In this document: positions 43,086-51,199 of the stretch, in pieces
How positions within the stretch are numbered: the stretch's first letter is position 1
Layout: each line of letters opens with the position of its first letter
Origin: Bin87 sp965204395
GTDB taxonomy: Bacteria > Chloroflexota > Dehalococcoidia > Lucifugimonadales > UBA3495
NCBI GenBank assembly: GCA_965204395.1
Contig: OZ241987.1
Location: 3,658,001-3,722,000 of the forward strand
Direction: 5' to 3'
Length of the DNA stretch: 64,000 bases
The notes under the pieces: generated by a model
What the model was told of the DNA's origin: nothing
The model's input: the letters and a program-made list of their open reading frames with translations, nothing else
Database searches by the model: none
Program-made: the position numbers and the translations under genes

Positions 43086-43237
43086 CCATGCCCTCAACCC
43101 GGTTTACATCGATAAACGGAAGGCCGGCAAATCACCTCCGCCTGCGGAGCCATTCCCATTCTTGGAAATGACAAAAATATCCAAAAATTCGTCCAGGATG
43201 TCTGGCGCGCCTTTCGGCTGCCATGTTTAACATTTAC

Positions 43238-43290
43238 CCCACTGTTCCCAGTCTGTTCGAGACTACGAAACAGCCTAATATTTCAGTGGG
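43238..43290 (+). promoter_or_regulatory. Two-tier hairpin in the leader of the surface-protein gene
   Basis: CCCACTG at 43238 pairs with CAGTGGG at 43284. Inside it, CTGTTCG at 43253 pairs with CGAAACAG at 43266 with one bulge. The outer 3' arm abuts the GGGAG ribosome-binding site of the gene at 43300, so folding could affect its translation. Confidence 0.45.
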
Positions 43291-43299
43291 AGCGGGCCC

Positions 43300-44088
43300 A
43301 TGAATAACCTTTTTTCGCGCTATAGCGACCGACGAAAATTAGCGACCATCCTGGCTGGCCTTTTGCTGTTCGGCACATTGCTGGCTTCTGTCGCTGCCGG
43401 ACCGGACGAACCGAAGGCATCCAACGTCAACGACGATTGGGAGATCTTCGAGGGGCACGCGTACGCTGAGAACCGTGCCGCTCCCTCTGGAGTTGCGTTG
43501 GTCGCCTGCCTTGGTGGTTGTGAGGACGGCTTCCAGACCGAGCCCGTGATGACCGGGAGAGACGGAATCTACCAGCTCAAAGTGGAACCCGGTCAATCGC
43601 GTCCCGCCGGTAGGATGGTCACGTTTTGGTTGCTGAATGACACCGAACGCATAGAAGCCGACCAGGACGTCTTGTTCCGTGGCGAGGGCGAAACTCGCGT
43701 CTTGGACTTGAACTTTATCGACCTGCCCTCCGCCATGGCATCTAATGCCTCCCGACCCACCACTGGATCCACAGACACTGGCGCAGGCGCCGCCGCGGGC
43801 GCCGAGACCAGCGCGGGCTCGGGTACTGCCCCCGGTTCCGATACGGGATCAGGCTCCGGATCAGCATCTGATCCCGAATCTGCCACGGGCGCGGTCACCG
43901 TCGATTTGACGGTCCCGTCGGCCAGTGATCTCGGGTTGGTGCCGTCGGATTCCCCACAGGCGTACGCTAACTCTGTAAGAGTCGGGGGGTTGCCCCTGCT
44001 GCCTGGGTTCGTGATTGTCCTCGGTTTGCTCATGGCGATGATCGGCGTGTCGCTGCTGATCTATCGACGGCGTTTATCTTGGCAATGA
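43300..44088 (+). CDS. Membrane-anchored surface protein with Ser/Gly/Ala-rich stalk
   Basis: The 262-residue protein has a signal peptide (about 13-33, ending SVAAGP). A beta domain (about 40-145) contains an EGHAYAENRAAPSGVALVACLGGCEDGF segment typical of carboxypeptidase-regulatory/Cna-B-like folds. A low-complexity stalk of Gly, Ser, Ala, Thr and Asp (about 150-195) and a C-terminal transmembrane helix (about 232-254) with a basic YRRRLSW tail follow. It is probably an exposed cell-surface protein. A structured leader and a GGGAG ribosome-binding site precede the ATG; a clear terminator follows. Confidence 0.7.
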   Translation: MNNLFSRYSDRRKLATILAGLLLFGTLLASVAAGPDEPKASNVNDDWEIFEGHAYAENRAAPSGVALVACLGGCEDGFQTEPVMTGRDGIYQLKVEPGQSRPAGRMVTFWLLNDTERIEADQDVLFRGEGETRVLDLNFIDLPSAMASNASRPTTGSTDTGAGAAAGAETSAGSGTAPGSDTGSGSGSASDPESATGAVTVDLTVPSASDLGLVPSDSPQAYANSVRVGGLPLLPGFVIVLGLLMAMIGVSLLIYRRRLSWQ

Positions 44089-44111
44089 CCGGAGCAACCG
44101 GAACCTGAATG

Positions 44112-44132
44112 GGGCGGGTCAGAAGCCCGCCC
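44112..44132 (+). terminator. Terminator hairpin after the surface-protein gene
   Basis: GGGCGGG and CCCGCCC form a perfect 7-bp stem with a 7-base loop, 23 bases after the stop. A short pyrimidine-rich tail (TTCGCTTT) follows. Confidence 0.75.
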
Positions 44133-44207
44133 TTCGCTTTGGAATCCATGCCGCGTGGTACACTGGCCCAACCAAATAGCTAATTCTGGTTGCGGAGGCG
44201 CACTGAC

Positions 44208-45059
44208 ATGGAAATTGCTGCAAAGGTAGCGTTGGTTAGACGGCTCTCGGGCGACATTCACCGCCGTCTCTCGGCATCGCCGCCGGACGCCCTCAATGGT
44301 CCCACCGCATGCTCCGAATGGGACGTTGGCGCCGTCGCCGCCCACTTGGCCGGCGGAGCCATCCGTCAGCGCGACGCCATGCTCCGTGGCCGCGACGGCC
44401 ACGGCGGCCCGCCTCCTGGTGAGGAAACTCGACCATCCGCGGACCAGGTGCAGCAGTCCAACGCCACCAGCAACGTCCAGACCCGCGACGAAATGGGTGA
44501 CGCGTTGCTGGACAATTTTGATCAGAACTACAGCGAACTCGATGAATTGCTGCAAGGTTGGAGCGACTGGTCCATCGGATGCTGGCATCGGCGGCGCGGT
44601 ACCATCTCGGCCGAGAGCTACGTCGACCTCCGCATCCAGGAGTTGGTAATCCATGACTGGGACATCCGGTCCGGCGGGGCCGGAACCGGTGAACTCGACG
44701 ACGATGGAGCGGTAGCGCTCCTCCCCGCCTCCGAAATGTGGTACCAGCTTTGTTTCCGCCCCACCGCTCCGCTGACCTCGCCGGTGACATACCGCTTTGA
44801 TATCGGCGGCGACGGGGGCGCTACCCTCCAGCACGACGTGGTGGTAACGGGTGACACTTATGAGGTAACCGAATGCGCGCCCGACCGCCGGCCGGATCTC
44901 ACCGTCCGGGCCGACGCCGGAACCTACCTGCTCTGCCTCTACAATCGGGTCGACTGGAACGTCGCCAAGCGCGCGGGCAGGATCAGCGTGTCCCAGGCTC
45001 CCGACACTATCGCCCACGTTGCTTTGCGCAACTTGGGGCGGTGGTTCGGCGGCCTGTAG
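44208..45059 (+). CDS. DinB-like maleylpyruvate-isomerase-family (thiol-dependent) protein, copy 1
   Basis: The 283-residue protein has the mycothiol-dependent maleylpyruvate isomerase pattern: ACSEWDVGAVAAHLAGGAIRQRDAM near 35-60, whose His is a metal ligand, and IQELVIHDWDIRSGG near 148 (second HxxD-type ligand segment). A C-terminal SCP2-like part (RPDLTVRADAGTYLLCLYNRVDW) follows. Members use mycothiol or bacillithiol in isomerase or conjugation steps. ATG 44208 has GGAGG about 10 bases upstream. It is followed by a paralogue of equal length 47 bases later, indicating tandem duplication. Confidence 0.8.
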   Translation: MEIAAKVALVRRLSGDIHRRLSASPPDALNGPTACSEWDVGAVAAHLAGGAIRQRDAMLRGRDGHGGPPPGEETRPSADQVQQSNATSNVQTRDEMGDALLDNFDQNYSELDELLQGWSDWSIGCWHRRRGTISAESYVDLRIQELVIHDWDIRSGGAGTGELDDDGAVALLPASEMWYQLCFRPTAPLTSPVTYRFDIGGDGGATLQHDVVVTGDTYEVTECAPDRRPDLTVRADAGTYLLCLYNRVDWNVAKRAGRISVSQAPDTIAHVALRNLGRWFGGL

Positions 45060-45106
45060 GCAGATACCTCCGCGCAACGCGCGATTTCGATAAGCACGGG
45101 AGTTCC

Positions 45107-45958
45107 ATGGTTTCTTACGACGAAACGGCGATAAGAGCCGAAGTGGTGGTCATCGGTACGCTAGCACGGGGACTGCACCAGTTCCTTGAAGGTCTGTCCG
45201 AAGATCAGCTGGCGACACAGTCCGCTTGCGATGCCTGGACCATCCGCGATGTGGCCGGCCATCTTACCAATCGAGCGGAACGACAAATCACCAGCATGAC
45301 CCGGGGGCGCACCGGCGACTCTGCTCCCCCGCCCAGTTTCAGCGCCCCGACCGATAACATGGCGATGTCCGCCGCCAACGCTGACGCCGACATCGAATAT
45401 TCTCGCTCGTTGGGCGACGCCCTCGTCCCCACGTTCGCGGAGAATTACCGTGAGTTGCATCGTTTGCTCGACGGTTTCAGCGGCGACGACTGGCGTTGTG
45501 ATTGCTGGCATCCGCGGCGCGGCACCATGACCGCCCGGGAGTACGTCAGCCAGCGCATCCAGGAACTGGCTGTCCACGACTGGGACATGCGCAGCGGGTC
45601 GGACCCCAACGCGTCCCTGCATCCAGACGCGATCCCCGTGTTGCTGGGCATGTCGACGAATTGGCTCAGGTCTGCGTATAACCCTGGAAATCAACCGCCA
45701 TCCGGCGAGGTGCGATACCGTTTCAGCCTATCCGATGCGGACGCAATGGACGTGCTCGTAACCCCCGAAAGTGCAAGCGCCGGCGTGGGCCTGCACCAGG
45801 ATGCCGTCGACCTGACGGTGGATTGCGACGCCAATACGTACCTGCTCCTCGCCTACGGCCGGCTCGATCTGGCAGGCGCAATGCAATCCAGTCGGATTCG
45901 CACGTCCGGCGATGGGGAACTGCTGGATAAATTCGTCGGTTGGATGGTGGGTTTCTAG
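45107..45958 (+). CDS. DinB-like maleylpyruvate-isomerase-family (thiol-dependent) protein, copy 2
   Basis: The 283-residue protein repeats the layout of copy 1: ACDAWTIRDVAGHLTNRAERQI near 42, CDCWHPRRGTMTAREYVSQRIQELAVHDWDMRSGS near 130-162, and VDLTVDCDANTYLLLAYGRLDLAG near 230. The metal-ligand His/Asp pattern is kept. An upstream in-frame extension to 44873 overlaps copy 1 and is spurious. GGGAG precedes ATG 45107. The acyl-CoA synthetase gene follows by 22 bases, so they are probably one transcript. Confidence 0.8.
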   Translation: MVSYDETAIRAEVVVIGTLARGLHQFLEGLSEDQLATQSACDAWTIRDVAGHLTNRAERQITSMTRGRTGDSAPPPSFSAPTDNMAMSAANADADIEYSRSLGDALVPTFAENYRELHRLLDGFSGDDWRCDCWHPRRGTMTAREYVSQRIQELAVHDWDMRSGSDPNASLHPDAIPVLLGMSTNWLRSAYNPGNQPPSGEVRYRFSLSDADAMDVLVTPESASAGVGLHQDAVDLTVDCDANTYLLLAYGRLDLAGAMQSSRIRTSGDGELLDKFVGWMVGF

Positions 45959-45980
45959 TCCCATTCAAGGCAGGTGCATC

Positions 45981-47672
45981 ATGGCAACGTCCATCGATAT
46001 CCACAGCACCATTGGTGACACTCTCGACTCCCAGACGGCTCGTTTCCCTGACCGGGAGGTTTTGGTCCATGTCGCATCCGGCGAGCGGTTCACCTATCTG
46101 GGGTTCCAGGCCGAGGTGGATCGCATCGCCCGCGGCCTCATGTCTCTGGGCATCGCCAAGGGCCAGCACGTTGGCATCTGGGCGACGAACTACACCGAGT
46201 GGCTGTTGACCCAGTACGCTACCGCCAAAATCGGAGCGGTGCTCGTTACCGTGAACCCGGCCTACCGCACCCACGAACTTGCCTACCTCATCGAGCAGGC
46301 TCAACTGAACGCACTGGTGATCATCGGACGGTTTCGTAACTCCGACTACGTCGGCATGGTGGATGAACTGGTCCCTGAACTGCGCGACTCGAACCCAGGT
46401 GAGCTGTCCAGTTCGCAATTTCCGTACCTGCGCCACGTGGTGTTCATTCCGCCTCAGGATGATCCGGGCGCTCCGACGCCGCCCGGTATGTGGCGGTGGG
46501 ATGACCTCGCGACACGGTCCGAACGGGTCAGCGCGGAGGAATTGCGTGCACGGCAGTCGGAATGTCGTCCCGACGATGTGATAAACATCCAATACACCTC
46601 CGGCACCACCGGCAACCCCAAGGGCGCGCAACTGACTCACCATAACCTGCTCGCCAACGCTCTGCACGTCGGCGACTGCATGGAGATGACCGAAGCCGAC
46701 CGCCTGTGCATCCCCGTGCCTTTCTACCACTGTTTCGGATGCGTCATGGGCAGCCTGGCGTGCGTCACCCACGGCTCCACCATGGTGATCCCATCCGAGT
46801 ACTTTGACCCGCTGCAGACCTTGCGGGCCCTGGAACGGGAGCGTTGTACTGCCGTACACGGCGTGCCCACAATGTTTATCGCCCAGTTGGGCCACGCCGA
46901 TTTCGCCCAGTTCGATTTGAGATCGCTCCGCACCGGCATTATGGCCGGCTCTCCCTGCCCCATCGAGGTCATGCGGGAGGTAATCGACCGCATGGGCGCG
47001 TCGCGCATCACCATCGCCTACGGCCAAACCGAGGCCTCGCCCGTGGTCACCCAGACCCTCGCCGACGATAGCATCGAGCGACGCGTGTCCACCGTTGGCA
47101 AAGTGCTGCCCGGCGTTGAGGTGCGGTTGATCGATCCGGAAACCAACCACGAGGTGGGCCCGGGGGAGCAGGGCGAACTCCAGACCCGCAGCACCATGGT
47201 GATGAAGGGATATTTCAACATGCCTGAAGCCACCGCCGACGCCATCGATGCCGAGGGCTGGCTTCACACCGGAGACCTTGCCACGGTTGACGAGGACGGC
47301 TACTACAAAATCACCGGCCGTTTGAAGGACATGATCATCCGGGGCGGCGAGAACATCTACCCCCGGGAAATCGAAGAATTCCTCTACACCCACCCGGATA
47401 TCGCCGACGTGCAGGTCATCGGCGTACCCGACGAACGGTTCGGCGAAGAGGTGATGGCGTGGGTGATGTTGAGAGCCGAAGCCGACGCCTCCACGGAGGA
47501 CATCCGCGAGTTCTGCCGCGGAAAAATCGCCCACTATAAGGTCCCGCGCTACGTCAAAATCGCCGACGAGTTCCCCATGACCGTAACCGGCAAGATTCAG
47601 AAATTCCGTATGCGCGAGATGGCTGTGGAGGAACTAGGCCTGCAAACCGCAGCCGGCATCCAAACCGCCTGA
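45981..47672 (+). CDS. AMP-forming acyl-CoA synthetase (FadD/medium-long chain type)
   Basis: The 563-residue adenylating enzyme has the P-loop IQYTSGTTGNPKGAQLTHHNL near 200-220, the A5-type YGQTEASPVV near 350, the hinge TGDLATVDEDGYYKITGRLKDMIIRGGENIYPREIEE near 425-460, and the catalytic C-terminal Lys in MTVTGKIQKFRM near 540. It activates a carboxylic acid to its CoA ester. The start is ATG 45981 with AAGGCAGG upstream; the frame open to 45912 overlaps the preceding gene. It could supply CoA substrates for CoA-transferase or hydratase steps elsewhere. Confidence 0.93.
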   Translation: MATSIDIHSTIGDTLDSQTARFPDREVLVHVASGERFTYLGFQAEVDRIARGLMSLGIAKGQHVGIWATNYTEWLLTQYATAKIGAVLVTVNPAYRTHELAYLIEQAQLNALVIIGRFRNSDYVGMVDELVPELRDSNPGELSSSQFPYLRHVVFIPPQDDPGAPTPPGMWRWDDLATRSERVSAEELRARQSECRPDDVINIQYTSGTTGNPKGAQLTHHNLLANALHVGDCMEMTEADRLCIPVPFYHCFGCVMGSLACVTHGSTMVIPSEYFDPLQTLRALERERCTAVHGVPTMFIAQLGHADFAQFDLRSLRTGIMAGSPCPIEVMREVIDRMGASRITIAYGQTEASPVVTQTLADDSIERRVSTVGKVLPGVEVRLIDPETNHEVGPGEQGELQTRSTMVMKGYFNMPEATADAIDAEGWLHTGDLATVDEDGYYKITGRLKDMIIRGGENIYPREIEEFLYTHPDIADVQVIGVPDERFGEEVMAWVMLRAEADASTEDIREFCRGKIAHYKVPRYVKIADEFPMTVTGKIQKFRMREMAVEELGLQTAAGIQTA

Positions 47673-47693
47673 TCCGAACATTCGGTACCGGCA

Positions 47694-48401
47694 CTAACTC
47701 CCTACTCGCCGCGCCACCAGCAGCCCGTCCTCACGCGTTACCCTCATTGCGAAATCGTAGCGGTCCACCTCCAGCGCCAACCCCACGTCTCGGGGATGGA
47801 ACTGTGGTTGTTCGTCGTCGAAGAACTTCTGCGTTGCGCCGCCTGACATAATCAGCTTACGTAGCGCCTCCGGGTCCGGATTTCTCCTTTCCAAGCGGTT
47901 GCGGAGATACATCCCGCAGTGCTCATCTTCGTCCGACCGGTTCACGCCCTGGTCTCCCATGGCGAGAATGGTCACCCGATCCGGTAGTGGTTCCTCTGCC
48001 AACAACGCCCGCGTTGTCGCACCGGCCACAACAAACGAGGTGACGTAGATCGGATCGCAACCCGCAGCGCCCGCGGCCGCGGTTCCGACCGTTCCGGCCC
48101 GCGTAGACTGCACCACGTTCTTTCCAGCGAAATCCACGGATGACGCTTCGAAAGGAGAGTTGCCGTGGTCGAAGCCTTCTGGCCTCCGTCCGTCCACCTC
48201 GCCCATCAGGATGTCGGCGATCCCAGGGTTCCGTTGGCGTATGTCCAGCGCTTCCTCGACTTCCGCCACCAGCGTGATCCGCTCTGCGCCGCGGTCGAAT
48301 GCGATCGCCGCCGTGGTGAACGCGCGGAAAACGTCAATCACCAAAGCCGCCCCACGGGCTTCGTTCGCGTCTCGCGTCAAGCTGCCGATACGTATTTCCA
48401 T
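47694..48401 (-). CDS. ComB-like 2-phosphosulfolactate phosphatase family protein
   Basis: The 235-residue protein matches the ComB fold: GAALVIDVFRAFTTAAIAFDRGAERI near 18, ILMGEVDGRRPEGFDHGNSPFE near 62, NVVQSTRAGTVGTAAAGAAGC near 90-110 and MGDQGVNRSDEDEHCGMYLRN near 145. ComB removes phosphate from 2-phosphosulfolactate in coenzyme M or sulfolactate metabolism; bacterial homologues often act on other substrates. ATG 48401 has AGGAGA about 11 bases upstream; the 11 residues of the open frame before it are unconserved. It is convergent with the acyl-CoA synthetase gene. Confidence 0.88.
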   Translation of the reverse strand: MEIRIGSLTRDANEARGAALVIDVFRAFTTAAIAFDRGAERITLVAEVEEALDIRQRNPGIADILMGEVDGRRPEGFDHGNSPFEASSVDFAGKNVVQSTRAGTVGTAAAGAAGCDPIYVTSFVVAGATTRALLAEEPLPDRVTILAMGDQGVNRSDEDEHCGMYLRNRLERRNPDPEALRKLIMSGGATQKFFDDEQPQFHPRDVGLALEVDRYDFAMRVTREDGLLVARRVGS

Positions 48402-48449
48402 TTGATTGCTTTGTCTCCTGTCAATCATCGACAACGGACACGTTTGATG

Positions 48450-48472
48450 CCCTCTCCCTCGATGGGAGAGGG
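48450..48472. repeat. Perfect 9-bp inverted repeat
   Basis: CCCTCTCCC and GGGAGAGGG flank a 5-base loop TCGAT. It lies between the divergent-side 5' end of comB and the 3' end of the NHL gene, next to the palindromic repeat at 48478. Confidence 0.65.
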
Positions 48473-48477
48473 TTGGG

Positions 48478-48497
48478 TGCGGAACGTCCGCCTATGG
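48478..48497 (+). repeat. Short interspersed palindromic repeat, copy 2
   Basis: TGCGGAACGTCCGCCTATGG matches 42229-42248 with a single mismatch. Both copies sit in gene-free DNA between unrelated genes. Confidence 0.6.
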
Positions 48498-48529
48498 GGG
48501 AGGGTGACCACCTACGTCGGCATATGCCC

Positions 48530-49477
48530 TTACCCGACCTTCACCAGTTTCTGCAGGCTGCGTATCTCTTGGGGCGGGTTCAGATGCTGACCGGTGTGCG
48601 TCCAAGAGACTTCGCCCACGTAGATGCTCCCGGTTGAATCCAGGCAGACCCCATGCGGCGCGATGAAATGTCCGGGTTCCAGGCTTTCCGGCCCGTCTCC
48701 AACGCGCGCCAGCAGTTTGCCATCGGTGTCGTACACGCTCACTCGCGGCCCTAGCCCTCGGCCCTGGTCGTTGGCGCCGATGGCCGCGCCCAACTCTCCT
48801 ATGTAGACCAACTCCGCTTCTTGGTCGATGTAAAGTCCACAAGGGCGGGCCATGTTCACCCACTGGTCCAGGAAGTGCCCGTCGGAGTTGAACACCTGCA
48901 CCCGATGGTTCTCGCGATCTGCAAGATAGACCCGACCGTCGCTGCTGGTGCAGATGTTGTGCGCGATGTTGAACTGGCCCGGGCCATTGCCCGATTCGCC
49001 CCATGAGAACAGCAGGCGTCCGTCCGGACTATACTTGTGGATCCGTGCGTTCCCATAACCGTCCGACACGAAGAAGTCGCCGTTCCGTGGATCGATCGCG
49101 ACGTGCGTGCATCGGTTGAAAGGGTCTCCTGACATGAACTCTGCCGGGTGCCCGCTGGTGCCCAACGTGAGCAAAACTTCGCCGTTCAACGTGCACTTGC
49201 GCACGGTATGGTCGCCGTCGTCCGTGCAGAACATCGTCCCGTCCGGCGACATGGTGATGCCGTGAGCTCTGGGGAATACGCCTTCGCCCCACGACTGGAT
49301 GAAGTTGCCGTCCTTGTCGAACACGATCATGGGATGTTCGCCCCGGTTGAAGGCGTATACATTGTCCTCTGTATCGCAACCAACCGCCGCGACTTCCTTG
49401 AACGCGAAACTGTCCGGCAATTGTCCCCAGCCTTCGTGTACCTCATAAACAAACTGGCCTTCGCCGATAGTAACCAT
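48530..49477 (-). CDS. NHL-repeat six-bladed beta-propeller protein
   Basis: The 315-residue protein is built from NHL-like blades. Repeated units include VYAFNRGEHPMIVFDKDGNFIQSWG, HVAIDPRNGDFFVSDGYGNARIHKYSPDGRLLFSWG and NICTSSDGRVYLADRENHRVQVFNSDGHFLDQW. The layout is like the peptidylglycine alpha-amidating-lyase propellers, but no signal peptide or lyase-specific residues could be confirmed. It is probably a cytoplasmic sensor or hydrolase-type propeller. The ATG has GGAGGG about 8 bases upstream. It is divergent from the chlorite-dismutase-like gene. Confidence 0.85.
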   Translation of the reverse strand: MVTIGEGQFVYEVHEGWGQLPDSFAFKEVAAVGCDTEDNVYAFNRGEHPMIVFDKDGNFIQSWGEGVFPRAHGITMSPDGTMFCTDDGDHTVRKCTLNGEVLLTLGTSGHPAEFMSGDPFNRCTHVAIDPRNGDFFVSDGYGNARIHKYSPDGRLLFSWGESGNGPGQFNIAHNICTSSDGRVYLADRENHRVQVFNSDGHFLDQWVNMARPCGLYIDQEAELVYIGELGAAIGANDQGRGLGPRVSVYDTDGKLLARVGDGPESLEPGHFIAPHGVCLDSTGSIYVGEVSWTHTGQHLNPPQEIRSLQKLVKVG

Positions 49478-49683
49478 CGTTTTCCCTCCGGATGATTACG
49501 CGCAAGCGTGGATTGCGTCCGATTGTATCGCATTTCCGATGGCACGAAACTGCCCATCCGAATGTCTGCATTCGCGGATTCGCTCCGCCGACGGTACATA
49601 AAAATCTGACCCGCCCCGGTGCTAAAATACCCCTAGGCGACAAGCCTCTTCCAATTCCAATCGGGTTCAAAGGAGCATCTGTC

Positions 49684-50382
49684 ATGGCAGACCCCCGCCG
49701 CGATTTCGTCAAATACACGTTCTACAAGGTTCAGCCCGAGTGGCGTCGCCTCCCCGCCGGCGAGCGGGATGTCGCCAAGGACGAGTTCGCCGCGGTCGCA
49801 GCGGAGCACGCCGACCGGGTTGCCCTTAACACCTACACCCTGGTGGGTGCGCGCGGCGACGCCGATTTCATGCTGTGGGGCGTTTGTCCCGAGTTGGAAC
49901 CCATCAATGAATTGTCGGCCCAGTTCAACCAGACCCGCCTCGGGGGATACCTAGACACCCCCCATTCGTATCTGGCCATGACGCGCCGCTCACCCTACAT
50001 CGACGACCATCGGCATGAAGGCCAGGACGGTACCGGCGACGCAGCGTCCATGCGTATCGTCGGCCGCCGCTACCTGTTCATGTATCCCTTCTGGAAGACC
50101 CACGATTGGTACCAACTGCCCAAGGAAGACCGCCAGGAGATGATGAATGAGCACTTCGTCATCGGACACAAGTACCCCCAGGTCAAAATCTCCACCGCCT
50201 ACTCCTTTGGCCTCGACGATCCCGAATTCGTGCTCGGCTTCGAGACTGACGAACCGGGTACGTTCCTCGACTTGGTTATGGAGTTGCGTGAATCCAAGGC
50301 CCGTCCCTACACTTTGAAAGACACCCCGATCTTTTCCTGCATCAACCGCCCCCTGCGCGATTGCCTCGACGACGCAGCATAG
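49684..50382 (+). CDS. Chlorite dismutase-family protein (HemQ-like coproheme decarboxylase)
   Basis: The 232-residue protein has two ferredoxin-like halves. Family landmarks are FVKYTFYKVQPEWRRLP at the N-terminus, TLVGARGDADFMLWG near 58, YIDDHRHEGQDG, RYLFMYPFWKTHDWYQLPKEDRQEMMNEHFVIGHKYPQVKISTAYSFGLDD near 135-180 (proximal His in this stretch) and FVLGFETDEPGTFLDLVMELRESKARPY. HemQ catalyses coproheme to heme b in Gram-positive-type heme synthesis. True chlorite dismutase cannot be excluded from motifs alone. ATG 49684 follows AAAGGAGC; the open frame back to 49492 overlaps the divergent start of the NHL gene. Confidence 0.85.
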   Translation: MADPRRDFVKYTFYKVQPEWRRLPAGERDVAKDEFAAVAAEHADRVALNTYTLVGARGDADFMLWGVCPELEPINELSAQFNQTRLGGYLDTPHSYLAMTRRSPYIDDHRHEGQDGTGDAASMRIVGRRYLFMYPFWKTHDWYQLPKEDRQEMMNEHFVIGHKYPQVKISTAYSFGLDDPEFVLGFETDEPGTFLDLVMELRESKARPYTLKDTPIFSCINRPLRDCLDDAA

Positions 50383-50427
50383 CCGCTTGGAATACCGGCT
50401 CATCCCCGGCCAAAAAGGATCAGGGTA

Positions 50428-51123
50428 ATGACAACTGCCGTAACGAGTAATAGTGTCTCGGATGAGACTTCCGACGAATTCGGATTGCCGATTCCCCTGC
50501 GCGTCAATGTGCGGCCAATTATGGAGTCCGTGGCCGGTAAAGTCTCAGACGACGAAATCGATCAGTGGTTCGTGGAAATGTCCCGGGAAAACGAAGGACG
50601 AGGTTTTTATTTGGAACTGACTTCACACGGGGAATTGGTGATCAATCCGATGGTGAACATGGACGGTGGGTTTGCTGAAGCGGAATCGATTACTGATTTG
50701 TTGATTTGGGCCCGGGACATTGGAGGTGGCCGGGTCCCCAGCTCTCGGGCGATTGTCAGGTTGCCAGACGGGACTCGGGTCGAACCAGATTTCTCTTGGT
50801 TGTCTCCTGATCAGATGACCGCTTTACCACCTATTTCGGCTAGCCGCCCGATAACCGTTTGCCCAGTGTTCGTGGGAGAAATCTTGTCCCGTACCGACAG
50901 CATTCAGGCACTGCAACGGAAGATGGAACACTACATCTCAAACGGCGCATTGATGGCGTGGCTCATTGATCCCTATGCTCGGCGGGTTTATGTGTATCTC
51001 CCGGATGCTGAACCGGTGGAACTGCTCGATCCGGAGGTAGTCTCTGGTGAGCCGGTGTTGTTGGGGTTTGTATTCGAGATTCGCCGGCGCATTTTTGATA
51101 TGTACCGGGACTCCGAACAGTAA
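50428..51123 (+). CDS. Uma2-family putative PD-(D/E)XK nuclease, copy 2
   Basis: The 231-residue protein shares the Uma2 pattern of copy 1: GFYLELTSHGELVINPM, RLPDGTRVEPDFSWLSPDQM (metal Asp), TVCPVFVGEILSRTDSIQALQRKMEHYISNGALMAWLIDPYARRVYVYLP and LLGFVFEIRRRIFD. The length and order agree with the family. It follows the chlorite-dismutase-like gene by 45 bases and ends at a strong terminator. The gene is somewhat AT-richer than neighbours. Its biological role is unclear. Confidence 0.83.
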   Translation: MTTAVTSNSVSDETSDEFGLPIPLRVNVRPIMESVAGKVSDDEIDQWFVEMSRENEGRGFYLELTSHGELVINPMVNMDGGFAEAESITDLLIWARDIGGGRVPSSRAIVRLPDGTRVEPDFSWLSPDQMTALPPISASRPITVCPVFVGEILSRTDSIQALQRKMEHYISNGALMAWLIDPYARRVYVYLPDAEPVELLDPEVVSGEPVLLGFVFEIRRRIFDMYRDSEQ

Positions 51124-51149
51124 CCAACAGGTAGTTTTCGATCGAAAAA

Positions 51150-51171
51150 CGCCCCGGTGCAGCCCGGGGCG
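51150..51171 (+). terminator. Terminator hairpin between Uma2 copy 2 and nadA
   Basis: CGCCCCGG pairs with CCGGGGCG around a six-base loop TGCAGC. The stem is preceded by GAAAAA and followed by CTTTCG, so it can serve the convergent genes on both sides. Confidence 0.8.
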
Positions 51172-51199
51172 CTTTCGTGTTCCGCGCATTTTGGCTGCA

